Assembly (NCBI GenBank): GCA_020073265.1
Contig: JAIQFN010000040.1
Coordinates: forward strand, 1 to 53,020
Reading direction: 5' to 3'
DNA from: Terriglobia bacterium
GTDB taxonomy: Bacteria > Acidobacteriota > Terriglobia > Bryobacterales > Bryobacteraceae
DNA length: 53,020 bases
Shown here: positions 21,410-30,400 of the stretch, piece after piece
Layout of the letters: each line of letters starts with the position of its first letter
How positions within the stretch are numbered: position 1 is the first letter of the stretch
The notes under the pieces: generated by a model
The model's input: only the letters and a program-made list of their open reading frames with translations
What the model was told of the DNA's origin: nothing
The model's database searches: none
Program-made: the position numbers and the translations under genes

Positions 21410-22465
21410 CTAACCTCTCGCCGCTTTGGAGCGTGCCAGGGCGCGCGACGAGCCCTTGGGCTTGGAGGCCGGAGCGCTCACCGGCGCGTAGCGGAACCAG
21501 CTAGCGATGTAGTCGTCATCCACGCGCTTGCGGCTCATGATTTCACGGCGCTTCGCCATGACGCGCTTCCAGTTGCGGGCGATGTACCAGAAGGCCTTGA
21601 GCGAGCTCTGTTCGCGGACCAGGCACGCGCCGATGACCACCATGTCGCGCATGGTGATGGAGAACCAGTTCCTGAAATACAGATGCCCGGTCATGTTCTT
21701 CATGCGCATCAGGAAGCGGTTCTTCACCGAGTGCATGTTGATGACCGGCGGCAAAGCGCGCCGATTTCCAGGCAGCACGTTGCGAACATGATAGCCGCGG
21801 GCGTGCGGCGTGTAGATGCAGCGCCAGTCCATCAACTGCGCGCGCCAGGCCACGTCGGCGTCTTCGCGGTACACGAAAAAATCGGGATCGAAGAACTCAT
21901 CGCCGATGGAGATGTCCTCGATCATCCGCCGGCGGTACAATGCCGCCGCCGCCGTGGCGCCGAACACGTACTCGTGATTGAGATAATGCCCGTTGTCCAC
22001 TTCCTGGCTGCCGCGATCCAGATGCCGCAGCATGGGAGTGAAGTAGATGCCGGTGGAATCCACCAGCGGTTTATCGGGCAGATCGAAGCTGGCCAGGATG
22101 GTCAGCAGTTTCCCGCACACCGTTCCGATCTTGGGGTCGAACTGGCCGGCGTCCACCATGGCCTGGATGAAATTGGGCAGCAGCAGGACATCCGGATTCA
22201 GAGTCAGCACCCAGTCGCCGTTGCTCGCCTGGATGGCCTGATTCTGCGCCGCCGCGAATCCGATGTTCTCGTCGTTGTAGATGATCTGGCAGCGATCTTC
22301 GAACTGCTCCAGAATGTCCACCGTGCCGTCCACGGAGGCATTATCAATGACGATAATCTCAGTGTTGGAGTAGCGTTGCGCCAGAACCGACTCTAAACAT
22401 CGCTTGATGAACCGACCGCTGTTGTAAGTAACGATTGTTACGGAAACCCTATCGTTCGAGGCCAT
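21410..22465 (-). CDS. Family 2 glycosyltransferase
   Basis: A 351-residue GT-A enzyme. VSVTIVTYNSGRFIKRCLES opens the fold; VIDNASVDGTVDILEQF (about 39-55) and TLNPDVLLLPNF (about 87-98) carry the nucleotide-binding acidic residues; YREDADVAWRAQLMDW (about 199-214) is the ED-x-D catalytic region. It resembles rhamnosyltransferases. The C-terminal 60 residues are basic and Ser/Ala-rich, without clear membrane helices. Middle member of a five-gene minus-strand run that probably builds one polysaccharide. Confidence 0.88.
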   Translation of the reverse strand: MASNDRVSVTIVTYNSGRFIKRCLESVLAQRYSNTEIIVIDNASVDGTVDILEQFEDRCQIIYNDENIGFAAAQNQAIQASNGDWVLTLNPDVLLLPNFIQAMVDAGQFDPKIGTVCGKLLTILASFDLPDKPLVDSTGIYFTPMLRHLDRGSQEVDNGHYLNHEYVFGATAAAALYRRRMIEDISIGDEFFDPDFFVYREDADVAWRAQLMDWRCIYTPHARGYHVRNVLPGNRRALPPVINMHSVKNRFLMRMKNMTGHLYFRNWFSITMRDMVVIGACLVREQSSLKAFWYIARNWKRVMAKRREIMSRKRVDDDYIASWFRYAPVSAPASKPKGSSRALARSKAARG

Positions 22466-22504
22466 GTATGTTGGGTCGTGTCTCTATTCTTTGGTTTTGA
22501 ACTT

Positions 22505-23455
22505 CTACCCTACAGCCTTGCTCCGATCAGCCAAATGTTCCAACTCTCCGACGCGGCCACGAAACAAACTCTGTCCCGCGAGTTGCGCGACCTTCGCGTA
22601 CACCTTGATGGGCCGAAAACTTCGCAAGCGGGCCATCGCAACGCCAACTCGTAACATGGAAGCCAGCACTACTGCCGCGCTCACTCCCCGATACGCGTAC
22701 GGCCGAAAGTGCTTAGAGGCGTACTTTAGAAGGCTAGCATACCAATACACCTCGCGGCAGCCCCAGTCCAACTTTGCAATGCTATGACCACCCTGGTGAC
22801 GCGCGGAAACCTCGGGCACATATTGAATCTTAAACCCCAAATCGCGCGCGCGGCGGCAAAAATCGACATCCTCGAACCAGAGCGGATGGAAGTGTGTGTC
22901 AAAACCGCCCAGCCGCTGCCACACTTCGCGCCGGAACATCAGGAAAGCGCCGGGCGGCTGATCGGCTTCTTGCGGGCGGGAAAGATCGAGGTCGCGGCAG
23001 CGATAGCGCCGGTTAAGCGGATTATAAGGAAGTAAACGATTGATGCCGAGCACCTCGAAGACCAGCGTCAGCGGCGTGGGAAAACGGCGCAGCGTGAAAC
23101 CGGACTGGATTTCGCCGCGCTCGTCTAGAAGTTTTCCGCCCGCCAATCCCGCGCCATTCCCGGTGCAGGCCGCCTCCAGCCGCTCGATGGGGCCGCGCAG
23201 CTCGACATCCGGATTCAGCAGCAGGATCAACTCGGAGCCGAGCGCGGCCACGCCCTGATTGGCGGCGGCGGCGAAGCCTCGATTGGCGGGATTCGCAATC
23301 AAGGTCACGCCCGTCCTCCGCCGGACCAGTTCCGCGGTGCCGTCTTCGGACGCATTGTCCACCACCACCACCGGCATGCCCGCGCAGGCATCCAGACAGC
23401 GCTCGATCACGTCCGCCGAATTGTAGGTCACCACCACGACGCCGGTTCGACTCAT
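22505..23455 (-). CDS. Family 2 glycosyltransferase
   Basis: A 316-residue GT-A protein. The start at 23455 (MSRTGVVVVTYNSADVIERC) is chosen because it begins the fold and overlaps the upstream gene's TGA (ATGA); the frame is open 82 codons further but that part is antisense-like filler. VVVDNASEDGTAELV, LLLNPDVELRGPI and WFEDVDFCRRARDLGF are the donor-binding and catalytic motifs. The C-terminal stretch (VSAAVVLASMLRVGVAMARL) may be a membrane-associated helix. Coupled to the upstream GT2. Confidence 0.86.
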   Translation of the reverse strand: MSRTGVVVVTYNSADVIERCLDACAGMPVVVVDNASEDGTAELVRRRTGVTLIANPANRGFAAAANQGVAALGSELILLLNPDVELRGPIERLEAACTGNGAGLAGGKLLDERGEIQSGFTLRRFPTPLTLVFEVLGINRLLPYNPLNRRYRCRDLDLSRPQEADQPPGAFLMFRREVWQRLGGFDTHFHPLWFEDVDFCRRARDLGFKIQYVPEVSARHQGGHSIAKLDWGCREVYWYASLLKYASKHFRPYAYRGVSAAVVLASMLRVGVAMARLRSFRPIKVYAKVAQLAGQSLFRGRVGELEHLADRSKAVG

Positions 23456-24426
23456 GTCAGGGCAAAGTACAGTCTCCAGTACAGATCGAAGCCTGTCAAT
23501 TTCTGCAATTCCCGGATTTCGCCTTCGCTCTGCTCCAGGATGGCTGGAAAACGGTCGCAGAATTCTCCCCGGCTCTGGCGGAACGAGCGCAGTCCCTCCA
23601 GCTTGCCCTGGAGATAGGACAGGAGTCTGCCGTGACCCAGGGCCGTAAGTCCCCATAGCGCCTGTGCGATGAAGATAGGCCAACCGTACCGTAAGATCCA
23701 TCCGCGGGGATAATGTTTCGCGACAAGTAACAATTGGTTACGCGCTATTTTTCGGACCGTGTCCGGGTGCCAGCTTCCCAGCGTGGCGCTACCCTGATGA
23801 TAGGCCACCGCCCGGGGAACGTAGCGCCCGGTGAATCCGCCGGTGGAGCAGCGGATTCCGAAGTCGACGTCTTCGAGATAGGACTCCAGGGCTTCATCCA
23901 GCAGCCCCACTCGCTCGAACAGTTCCGCGCGGAAAATGGCGGCCGTGAACGGCGCAAAGCGAATGTCCCGGGGCTGGTTCCACAGGTCCGAATCCGGCCG
24001 CCCGTGGCCGCATCTCCAGGCGCAGGCGCCCCGGCAAATAGCGTCGAAGGCTCCGTCCAGACGATCGCGCCGGGCGGCATCCAGGAGCTTGCCGGTGGCG
24101 AACCAGGCGCCCAGGGCCACGGCTGCCTCCATGAGATTCCGGAGCCAGTCGGGCTCCGGCCACACGTCGTTGTTCAGGATGGCGATCCAATCCGAGCTCG
24201 CCGCCCGGATTCCGCGGTTTACCGCGTGGCTGAAGCCGGTATTGGCGCCTAGCGCGATGACGGAAGCGCCGGCGCCGGCGGCGACTTGGGCTGAGTCGTC
24301 GGTGCTGCCGTTGTCCACGACGATGATCTCTTGGATCGCGTGGGATTGCTGTTCCAGACCTTCGAACAGCTTCGCCAGCCGCGGCGCGCCGTTCCAGTTG
24401 GGAATGACGATGGAGACGCGTTGCAC
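23452..24426 (-). CDS. Family 2 glycosyltransferase
   Basis: A 324-residue GT-A enzyme. MQRVSIVIPNWNGAPRLAKL is the typical start; IVVDNGSTDDSAQVA (about 34-48) and ILNNDVWPEPDWL bear the acidic residues; YLEDVDFGIRCSTGG is the catalytic ED-x-D segment. The C-terminal region (WILRYGWPIFIAQALWGLTA) is hydrophobic. Stop and next start overlap by 4 bp. A likely rhamnosyl- or hexosyltransferase in the surface glycan cluster. Confidence 0.87.
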   Translation of the reverse strand: MQRVSIVIPNWNGAPRLAKLFEGLEQQSHAIQEIIVVDNGSTDDSAQVAAGAGASVIALGANTGFSHAVNRGIRAASSDWIAILNNDVWPEPDWLRNLMEAAVALGAWFATGKLLDAARRDRLDGAFDAICRGACAWRCGHGRPDSDLWNQPRDIRFAPFTAAIFRAELFERVGLLDEALESYLEDVDFGIRCSTGGFTGRYVPRAVAYHQGSATLGSWHPDTVRKIARNQLLLVAKHYPRGWILRYGWPIFIAQALWGLTALGHGRLLSYLQGKLEGLRSFRQSRGEFCDRFPAILEQSEGEIRELQKLTGFDLYWRLYFALT

Positions 24427-24467
24427 TTATGACCCGGCCCCGTGGCGCACGCACTCCTCGGAACGCC

Positions 24468-25142
24468 TCATCGCTCGAAGCGCTTCCGGAGCAGGAACCA
24501 CAGATTGTAGAAGCCGTCCCGCCATGGGTTCAGTTTATTCTCGCCCAGCCGCGAGGTGTACATGATCGAGATCTCGGCGAAGCGGATGCGCGAGTTCTTG
24601 AGCGCCTCGATCTTGATTTCTTCCGAGAACGCCATGCTGTCGGACGTGAGCTTCATGGTCTTGAGAATGTCACGGCGGAACACCCACATGCCGGATTGCG
24701 AATCGCGCACCCAGCGGAAGTACAGAATGGACATGGCCAGCGACAGGATCCAGTTGCCGAACTTGTGCTTGAAGCTCATGGCCGCGGGGTCGCGCACCGG
24801 GAACCGCGAGGCGTTCAGGAAGTCGACGTCCAGGTGCAGCAGGGCTTCGATGAGGTACGAGATGGCATCCGGCGGGTAGCTGTGGTCGCCGTCCAGCGTG
24901 ATGATGATGTCGCCGATGGCCGAGGCGAACCCGCGCTTGTAGGTGCGGCCGTAGCCGCGCACCGGTTCCCGGAGCACCTCGGCGCCGAAGGAGCGCGCCA
25001 CGTCCGAAGTGCGATCCGTCGAACCGTTGTCCACGACGATGGTCTGGTCCACGAAATCCGGCATGCGGCTCAAGACCTTCTCGATTCCCTGTTCCTCGTT
25101 CAAACAGGGAATGATCACTGTGATGCGTTGCGATTTGTACAC
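24468..25142 (-). CDS. Dolichol-phosphate mannose synthase-like GT2
   Basis: A 224-residue glycosyltransferase of the DPM1/undecaprenyl-phosphate sugar type. RITVIIPCLNEEQGIEKVL, VVDNGSTDRTSDVARSFGA, GASAIGDIIITLDGDHSYPP-like segment and FSEEIKIEALKNSRIRFAEI follow the family order. Such enzymes load a sugar onto a polyprenyl phosphate for export. Start: the GTG at 25142 begins just before the conserved strand. An ATG at 25193 is possible but would overlap the divergent gene's start. First gene of the five-gene glycosyltransferase run. Confidence 0.85.
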   Translation of the reverse strand: MYKSQRITVIIPCLNEEQGIEKVLSRMPDFVDQTIVVDNGSTDRTSDVARSFGAEVLREPVRGYGRTYKRGFASAIGDIIITLDGDHSYPPDAISYLIEALLHLDVDFLNASRFPVRDPAAMSFKHKFGNWILSLAMSILYFRWVRDSQSGMWVFRRDILKTMKLTSDSMAFSEEIKIEALKNSRIRFAEISIMYTSRLGENKLNPWRDGFYNLWFLLRKRFER

Positions 25143-25191
25143 GATCGGGTGCGATGCCCGGCCAGAGCGCGGGCGCTGGTACCATATTCTC

Positions 25192-25734
25192 ATGAAGCTG
25201 TTTTGCGCTCTCGCCCTAGCGGCTATGTCGCTCCCGGCCGCCGTAAACCCGCAGCTCAAGCAGGTGAACTCGGTCTACATCCTGGGCATGAGCGGCGGTC
25301 TGGATCAATTCCTGGCCAATCAGTTGACTGCTTCCGGCATCTTTCAGGTGGTCACCGATCCGCAGAAGGCCGACGCCATCCTGACGGACCGGATCGGCGA
25401 GCCTTTGGAGAGCAAGCTCAAGGAGCTGTATCCGCCTCCTCCGCCGCCGGAGCCGGAAAAGAAAGATGACGACGCCGACAAGACCGCGAGCGGCAAGGAC
25501 GCCAAGGACAAGAACACTGCGGTGGAGTTTGGCACCGGCACGGCGCGCTTGACGTCTTCCTTCAATAAAGGGAAAGGCAACCTGTTCCTGGTGGACCGCA
25601 AGAGCCGGGCCGTGTTGTGGTCCGTTTACGAGTTGCCCAAGGATTCCACGCCCGGCGAGTTGACCAAGATCGCCAAACGCGTGGTGAAGCAGCTAGCGGC
25701 GGACCTGAGCGATAAGAAGCCGTCCGGCCAATAG
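25192..25734 (+). CDS. Secreted protein of unknown function, Pro/Asp/Lys-rich linker
   Basis: A 180-residue protein with a signal peptide (MKLFCALALAAMSLPAAV). The mature part begins LKQVNSVYILGMSGGLDQFL and has a segment FQVVTDPQKADAILTDRIG, a pattern seen in periplasmic proteins that report or assemble surface structures. A linker PPPPPPEPEKKDDDADK (about 82-98) follows, then a second half (FLVDRKSRAVLWSVYELPKD). It diverges from the glycosyltransferase run across about 50 bp. Family not recognised with certainty. Confidence 0.7.
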   Translation: MKLFCALALAAMSLPAAVNPQLKQVNSVYILGMSGGLDQFLANQLTASGIFQVVTDPQKADAILTDRIGEPLESKLKELYPPPPPPEPEKKDDDADKTASGKDAKDKNTAVEFGTGTARLTSSFNKGKGNLFLVDRKSRAVLWSVYELPKDSTPGELTKIAKRVVKQLAADLSDKKPSGQ

Positions 25735-25814
25735 GAGTGCCAGAGGTCGCCATGCAGTGCGCGGCTTAATCATATTCAAGTCTGCCCTGAATTAGAGTCT
25801 ACGTTCCAGTTCTT

Positions 25815-25843
25815 ATTCAAGCAGACACTCCTTTCACTTGAAT
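25815..25843. promoter_or_regulatory. Inverted repeat upstream of a secreted-protein gene
   Basis: ATTCAAG (25815-25821) and CTTGAAT (25837-25843) form a perfect 7-bp inverted repeat with a 15-bp spacer, in an AT-richer gap. Another ATTCAAG lies near 25769. It could be an operator for the gene starting near 25894; evidence is only the symmetry and position. Confidence 0.35.
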
Positions 25844-25893
25844 GACTCTTGTCAAAATTGACTTCACCATCGCCGGAATGTAGAATCGCCGTC

Positions 25894-26676
25894 GTGGGCA
25901 AAGCGGCGTTCGTGTTTCTCCTCCTACTTCCGGCGTCCGCTCAAACTCCCGGCTATCGCGCGCCGCGCACGCCCGACGGCAAACCCGACCTGGGCGGAAT
26001 CTGGCAGGTTCTGAACACCGCCAATTGGGACATCCTGGGCCACTCCGCGGCCGCCGGACCAATGGTCCCGCTGGGCGCCATCGGCGCGGCTCCTCCCGGG
26101 CTGGGCGTGGTGGAGGGCGGTGAGCTGCCGTACCTGCCCGAAGCGGCGTCGAAGAAGAAAGAGAACTTCGCCCATCGTCTGGAGCTGGATCCGGAGGTGA
26201 AGTGCTACCTGCCGGGCGTGCCGCGCGCCACCTACATGCCCTATCCGTTTCAAATCGTCCAGTCGCCCAAGCACATCCTGATCTCTTACGAGTACGCCAG
26301 CGCCACGCGCGTCATCAACATGGAGAATCCCAAGAAGGCGCCCATCGATAGCTGGATGGGATGGTCTAATGGCCACTGGGAGGGCGACACGCTGGTGGTG
26401 GACGTGACGGGCTTGAACGACGAGACCTGGTTCGACCGCGCCGGCGATTTCCACAGCGACGCGCTGCACGTCGTGGAGCGCTACACGCCCTACAGTCCAA
26501 ATACGCTGCGCTACGAAGCCAGCATCGAGGACCCCAAGGTGTTCTCGCGCCCCTGGAAGATGAGCATGCTGCTGTATGGCATCCAGGACGCCAACGCCCA
26601 GCTCCTGGAATTCAAGTGCGTCGAGTTTGTGGAAGAATTGATGTACGGGCATCTGCGCAAGAAGCCCACCCAGTAA
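25894..26676 (+). CDS. Secreted P-D-L-x-G-I-W family protein (acidobacterial, unknown function)
   Basis: The GTG at 25894 is taken as start because a signal peptide (GKAAFVFLLLLPASAQ) follows at once; a TTG at 25849 in the same frame is less likely. Mature N-terminus: YRAPRTPDGKPDLGGIWQVL, the hallmark shared with the next gene and with 42206-43228. A second shared block is NGHWEGDTLVVDVTGLNDET and HVVERYTPYSPNTLRYEASI. About 260 residues, shorter than its paralogues. Role and substrate unknown. Followed by the 26696 gene after 19 bp with an AAAGGAGG site, so it heads a three-gene operon. Confidence 0.75.
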   Translation: MGKAAFVFLLLLPASAQTPGYRAPRTPDGKPDLGGIWQVLNTANWDILGHSAAAGPMVPLGAIGAAPPGLGVVEGGELPYLPEAASKKKENFAHRLELDPEVKCYLPGVPRATYMPYPFQIVQSPKHILISYEYASATRVINMENPKKAPIDSWMGWSNGHWEGDTLVVDVTGLNDETWFDRAGDFHSDALHVVERYTPYSPNTLRYEASIEDPKVFSRPWKMSMLLYGIQDANAQLLEFKCVEFVEELMYGHLRKKPTQ

Positions 26677-26695
26677 GCGGACGAAAAGGAGGCTC

Positions 26696-27688
26696 ATGGG
26701 TCGCCGATCTCTCGCTTCGATGTTGTTCCTTGCGGCCGTGCTGGCCGCGGGTTCAGTGCCCTCGTTGCTCGCTCAGACGCCCGACGCCAAAGTCACCTCG
26801 CCTGCGAATTCCTGGACCCCGCCGCGCACCGCCGACGGCCATCCCGATCTCGCGGGCTTCTGGACCAACGCCAGCGTAACTCCGCTGGAACGCCCGAAGG
26901 AACTGGGCAGCAAGGAATTCTACACCGACGCGGAAGCGGCCGAGCACGACCGGCATGAGCTGGTGGACCGCACCAGTTGGGACCGGCTCGGTTCGCAGTC
27001 TCGCGTGCACTACGACATGTCGCAGTTCGGCCTGGACGTGAGCCTGGTGAAGGTCGCATTGAGCCGCCGGACCTCGCTGATTATCGGTCCGGAGGGCAGA
27101 ATTCCGCCTCTGACCGAGGCAGCCCGCAAGCGCCGCGCCGAGCAAGCCGCCCAGCGGCGCGGTCACGAGTTCGACAGCGCCCAGGACCGGCCCTTGCAGG
27201 AACGCTGCATCGTTTGGACCAATGAGGGTCCGCCCATGATGCCGGCGGCGTATAACAGCAATCTCGAGATCGTGCAGGGCGCGGGACAGGTTGCCATCTT
27301 GCAGGAAATGATTCACGACACCCGCCTGATTCCGACCGATGGACGGCCGCACCTGGATCCCGGCATACGGCAATGGCTGGGCGATTCGCGTGGGCATTGG
27401 GAGGGCGACACGCTGGTGGTGGACACCACCAACTTCACGAATCGCACCAACCTCTATGGTTCCACCGAGAAGCTGCACGTGGTGGAGCGCTTCCGGCTGG
27501 TCGATCAAGACACGATGCTCTACGAATTCACGGTGGACGATCCTGCCACCTGGACCAAGCCCTGGACCGCGCAGCTTCCGCTGGCGCGGATCGCCGGGCC
27601 GATCTTCGAGTACGCCTGCCACGAAGGCAATCTCGGGATGCCGAACACGTTGAGCGGCGCGCGGGCTGCGGACAAGGCGGGCAAATGA
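26696..27688 (+). CDS. Secreted P-D-L-x-G-F-W family protein, paralogue of its neighbour
   Basis: A 330-residue exported protein (signal MGRRSLASMLFLAAVLAAGS). WTPPRTADGHPDLAGFWTN opens the mature domain. Later blocks are NLEIVQGAGQVAILQEMIHD, DGRPHLDPGIRQWLGDSRGH, EGDTLVVDTTNFTNRTNLYG, and FEYACHEGN near the end. All of these recur in the 42206-43228 protein. AAAAGGAGG precedes the start. The conserved His, Asp and Glu of the C-terminal half suggest a catalytic or metal site, but none is established. Stop overlaps the DUF6152-like start (ATGA). Confidence 0.82.
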   Translation: MGRRSLASMLFLAAVLAAGSVPSLLAQTPDAKVTSPANSWTPPRTADGHPDLAGFWTNASVTPLERPKELGSKEFYTDAEAAEHDRHELVDRTSWDRLGSQSRVHYDMSQFGLDVSLVKVALSRRTSLIIGPEGRIPPLTEAARKRRAEQAAQRRGHEFDSAQDRPLQERCIVWTNEGPPMMPAAYNSNLEIVQGAGQVAILQEMIHDTRLIPTDGRPHLDPGIRQWLGDSRGHWEGDTLVVDTTNFTNRTNLYGSTEKLHVVERFRLVDQDTMLYEFTVDDPATWTKPWTAQLPLARIAGPIFEYACHEGNLGMPNTLSGARAADKAGK

Positions 27689-28101
27689 ATCGCGTTCCAA
27701 CTAAGCTCGCGTTTCTGGCGGCAGGGCTGCTGGCCTCCGCCGCATTCGCGTGGGCGCATCACGCTTTTGCCGCGGAGTTCGACATCAACCGGCCCATCAA
27801 GCTGCGCGGCACCGTCGTCAAGATGGATTGGATCAATCCGCACTCCTGGATTCACATCGACGTGAAGGGCGCGGACGGCAAGGTGGTCACCTGGATGATC
27901 GAAGGCGGAAGTCCGAACGTTCTGCTCCGGCTGGGCTTCACCAAGGATGCGCTGCCGGCCGGTTCGGAAATCGTCATGGACGGCTTTCAGGCCAAGGACG
28001 GATCCAATCGCGGCGTTGGCAAGGTTCTCACCTTCGCCGACGGGCGCAAGCTGTTTCTGGGCGGCTCGGCGCCGGGCGCGAACGGCGAATCGGACAAGTA
28101 G
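27685..28101 (+). CDS. DUF6152-like secreted protein
   Basis: A 138-residue exported protein (signal to about AWAHHAFAAEF). The mature part reads KLRGTVVKMDWINPHSWIHI, VTWMIEGGSPNVLLRLGFTK, and VMDGFQAKDGSNRGVGKVLT. This is the small all-beta family usually annotated DUF6152, common in acidobacteria beside P-D-L-x-G-I-W genes. Translationally coupled to its upstream neighbour by an ATGA overlap. Its constant company suggests joint function, perhaps as a partner in the periplasm. Confidence 0.75.
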   Translation: MNRVPTKLAFLAAGLLASAAFAWAHHAFAAEFDINRPIKLRGTVVKMDWINPHSWIHIDVKGADGKVVTWMIEGGSPNVLLRLGFTKDALPAGSEIVMDGFQAKDGSNRGVGKVLTFADGRKLFLGGSAPGANGESDK

Positions 28102-28155
28102 ACCAGCAACGGCTCAGACTGCCGCTTCCGCCGCCGGCGCGAAACGCGTTCTTGC

Positions 28156-29064
28156 TCACCGAGCGACTGTCACCTTGACGTCGTACGGCGTCTCCAGCAG
28201 GCCGTCGCTCGCGATGGCGCGCAGCCAGTAGATGCCCGGCGCGCTGAAGGTCGCTTCTGTGGTTAGCTCGGCGGTTTGTCCACCCGACACCGGCCGGGTG
28301 CTTTCCGGCTCGAAGGCTACCTTGCCGCCCTCGGCCGGCGCGCGATACAGCATCCATCGGATCCGCAGCCCGAGCTGCGCGCGTGGCGTGGGAGTAGCGC
28401 CCGGCGGAAGCGGCATGCGCGGAGGAGACGCCCCCGCCGCAGTCGCGTTGGCAGGCCGATTGGCGCGAACGCGCGGCTTCGGAATTCCGTCGTCGGTGGC
28501 CGATACAGTCAGCTTCACTGGCTTGCCCAAGACGGTGGTCTGGTCTCCACTCCCGGTCACTTTGGGCGCGGCATTCGGAGGATCCACCGGTGGCGCGCCT
28601 CCAGGCCCGATGTTCATCTGGATCACGCCGTCATCCACTTCCCATTGCGGCTGCAGCCAGCCGTTGGCGGTGCTGGTCTGCCCGTTCACGGTCAGCGTCC
28701 AGGTGAGGCGCTTCTCCTGGTCCCAATCGCTCGGCACGTCGACCTTGAACACGAACAGGTGGCGGCGCGGATAGAAATGCGCCGGCTGGCCCAGGTCCGC
28801 GCGCAGATCGAACTTGTTGTTCGGGCCGATGGGCACATCCGGCTGCTCTTCGAAATTCCGGTTGAAATACCCGAACCACATCACGATGTGGCCATCGGGC
28901 ATCCGCTGCCAGCCTTCGAAAAACGGCTGAACGTGTTGTCCGGCCGCGCGCGAGAAGTTGGCTTCGTCGGGAAGCTGGTCGATCACTTTTTGGGCGCACA
29001 GCCGGGCGGACGCGCCGCCCATCGCGATCAAGAGCGCCGGCGCGAGAAACCTGAAGGACCGCAT
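28156..29064 (-). CDS. Secreted protein with Ig-like C-terminal part, unknown function
   Basis: A 302-residue exported protein (signal MRSFRFLAPALLIAMGGASA). The first half has FFEGWQRMPDGHIVMWFGYF and FYPRRHLFVFKVDVPSDWDQ, with the Trp/Tyr/Phe spacing of a beta sandwich. The second half, after a Pro-rich linker (PLPPGATPTP), reads GGQTAELTTEATFSAPGIYW, like a bacterial Ig or cadherin-like domain. It follows the cytochrome/copper protein after 13 bp on the same strand, so it may be its partner. Specific function unknown. Confidence 0.7.
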   Translation of the reverse strand: MRSFRFLAPALLIAMGGASARLCAQKVIDQLPDEANFSRAAGQHVQPFFEGWQRMPDGHIVMWFGYFNRNFEEQPDVPIGPNNKFDLRADLGQPAHFYPRRHLFVFKVDVPSDWDQEKRLTWTLTVNGQTSTANGWLQPQWEVDDGVIQMNIGPGGAPPVDPPNAAPKVTGSGDQTTVLGKPVKLTVSATDDGIPKPRVRANRPANATAAGASPPRMPLPPGATPTPRAQLGLRIRWMLYRAPAEGGKVAFEPESTRPVSGGQTAELTTEATFSAPGIYWLRAIASDGLLETPYDVKVTVAR

Positions 29065-29077
29065 GGTCGGCTCGATT

Positions 29078-30400
29078 CTAATGCAGGCCGGCTGTCAACT
29101 TCTTCTGCTTCGCCCGCCGATCCTCCAACGCCTGCCGGTACTCGTCGTCGGTCAGATAGTAGAAGGTCAGCCAGGAGAAGCTCATGTCGTCGATAGTGCG
29201 CTGGCCGAACGCGACCGGATTGGACGGGTCGGGATTGAACTTGTTGCCGGCGGTATTGTCGAACCAGGACGTGACGTGCAGAATGGTCCCGGCCGGCACG
29301 ATGGGCTGCGCGTCTTCGTCGTAGTGATAGACGATATGCCAATCGAAGTGATACCGGTCGACGCAACTCACCGTCTCCTTGGGCGCCCGGCCGGCGCTCT
29401 GAGCGGGAGGATAAATCAGTTCCAGGCACTGCGCCTGCCCGCGATTGTGCAGGTGCGGCTGGAAGGCGGTGATGCGCGCCGGCTTGAGCAGCACGCTGTA
29501 GCCGTCCACGCGGACGTTTTTCGTGTTGGGCGGAATATCGAAATCTTCGTTGTCGCCCACGTGCTGCGAAATCTCGATGTGCTTGGGCGTGTAGCCTTCC
29601 GGATACAGCTTGATGCCCACCGCCACGTTGGCCGGCGTATCGGCGCCGACGGCGTGCAGATGCATGTTCATCGTGACCTTGGCACCGGCCGGTAGAACAC
29701 GCCCGGTGTTTTCCGCGTAGATGTCGCCGAACTTGCCGACCGCGTATTCCTCCAGCAGCGACTGCTGTTCGTTGCCCTGCTCGTCTTCGAACTGCATGGT
29801 CGCCACCGCGTGATGGACCACGGCGACGCCCTTGATCGGCTTCACTTCGACGGCCTGGATATAGCGGTTGATCTTCACGCCTAGATCCTCAGTCGGAAGG
29901 TCGACCCACTGATCGGGCGCCTTGGCCTTCACCAGCACGTCCTTCTTCAGCGTGACGATGATGTCGGGCTTGCCGATGTGCCAGCGGTCGCCGTCTTCGA
30001 ACTTGCGCGGTGCGGGAAGATCCGCGGCGTTGCCTTGTGGCGCGCCCGCGTCCGCCCATTTCGAGATCATCGCGATTTCCTGGTCGCTCAGCGACGGGTC
30101 GTTCTTGAAGCTGTGGATGCCGACGGCGCGATCGATGTACCAGGGCGGCATGTTGCGCTGCACCACCTGTTGCTTGATGGCGCGGGCCCACGGGCGCACA
30201 TCCTGATAAGTCAGCAGCGACATGGGGCCGATGTTGCCGGGCCGGTGACAGTTCTGACAGGAGCGCTGCAGGATGGGCGCGATGTCTTTCGCGAAGGTGA
30301 CCTGGTCGGACGTGTTCTGCGCGCGGCCGGATTCCACGGCGCCGCACAGCGCCACTAGCGCCAGCAGACTCGCGCCAGGTGTACGAAGCATTCTCGGCAT
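29078..30400 (-). CDS. Secreted fusion: cytochrome c domain and type II copper monooxygenase-like domain
   Basis: A 440-residue exported protein. The start at 30400 has AGGAGG 6 nt upstream and leads into a signal peptide ending near SGRA. A cytochrome c domain follows (Cys48-Q-N-Cys51-His52; FAKDIAPILQRSC). The rest resembles the ascorbate-dependent type II copper monooxygenase fold: VVHHAVATM (His196-His197), NMHLHAVG (His247, His249), FQPHLHNRG (His316, His318), and GTILHVTSWFDNTAGNKFNP near the end. These histidines are the likely copper ligands. It would act outside the cytoplasmic membrane, with the heme perhaps feeding electrons to copper. The reaction is unknown. Confidence 0.75.
   Translation of the reverse strand: MPRMLRTPGASLLALVALCGAVESGRAQNTSDQVTFAKDIAPILQRSCQNCHRPGNIGPMSLLTYQDVRPWARAIKQQVVQRNMPPWYIDRAVGIHSFKNDPSLSDQEIAMISKWADAGAPQGNAADLPAPRKFEDGDRWHIGKPDIIVTLKKDVLVKAKAPDQWVDLPTEDLGVKINRYIQAVEVKPIKGVAVVHHAVATMQFEDEQGNEQQSLLEEYAVGKFGDIYAENTGRVLPAGAKVTMNMHLHAVGADTPANVAVGIKLYPEGYTPKHIEISQHVGDNEDFDIPPNTKNVRVDGYSVLLKPARITAFQPHLHNRGQAQCLELIYPPAQSAGRAPKETVSCVDRYHFDWHIVYHYDEDAQPIVPAGTILHVTSWFDNTAGNKFNPDPSNPVAFGQRTIDDMSFSWLTFYYLTDDEYRQALEDRRAKQKKLTAGLH

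Noticed and set aside
20582..22396. 604-codon plus-strand frame opposite two glycosyltransferases
   Set aside because: Antisense shadow; both sense frames carry complete family motifs.
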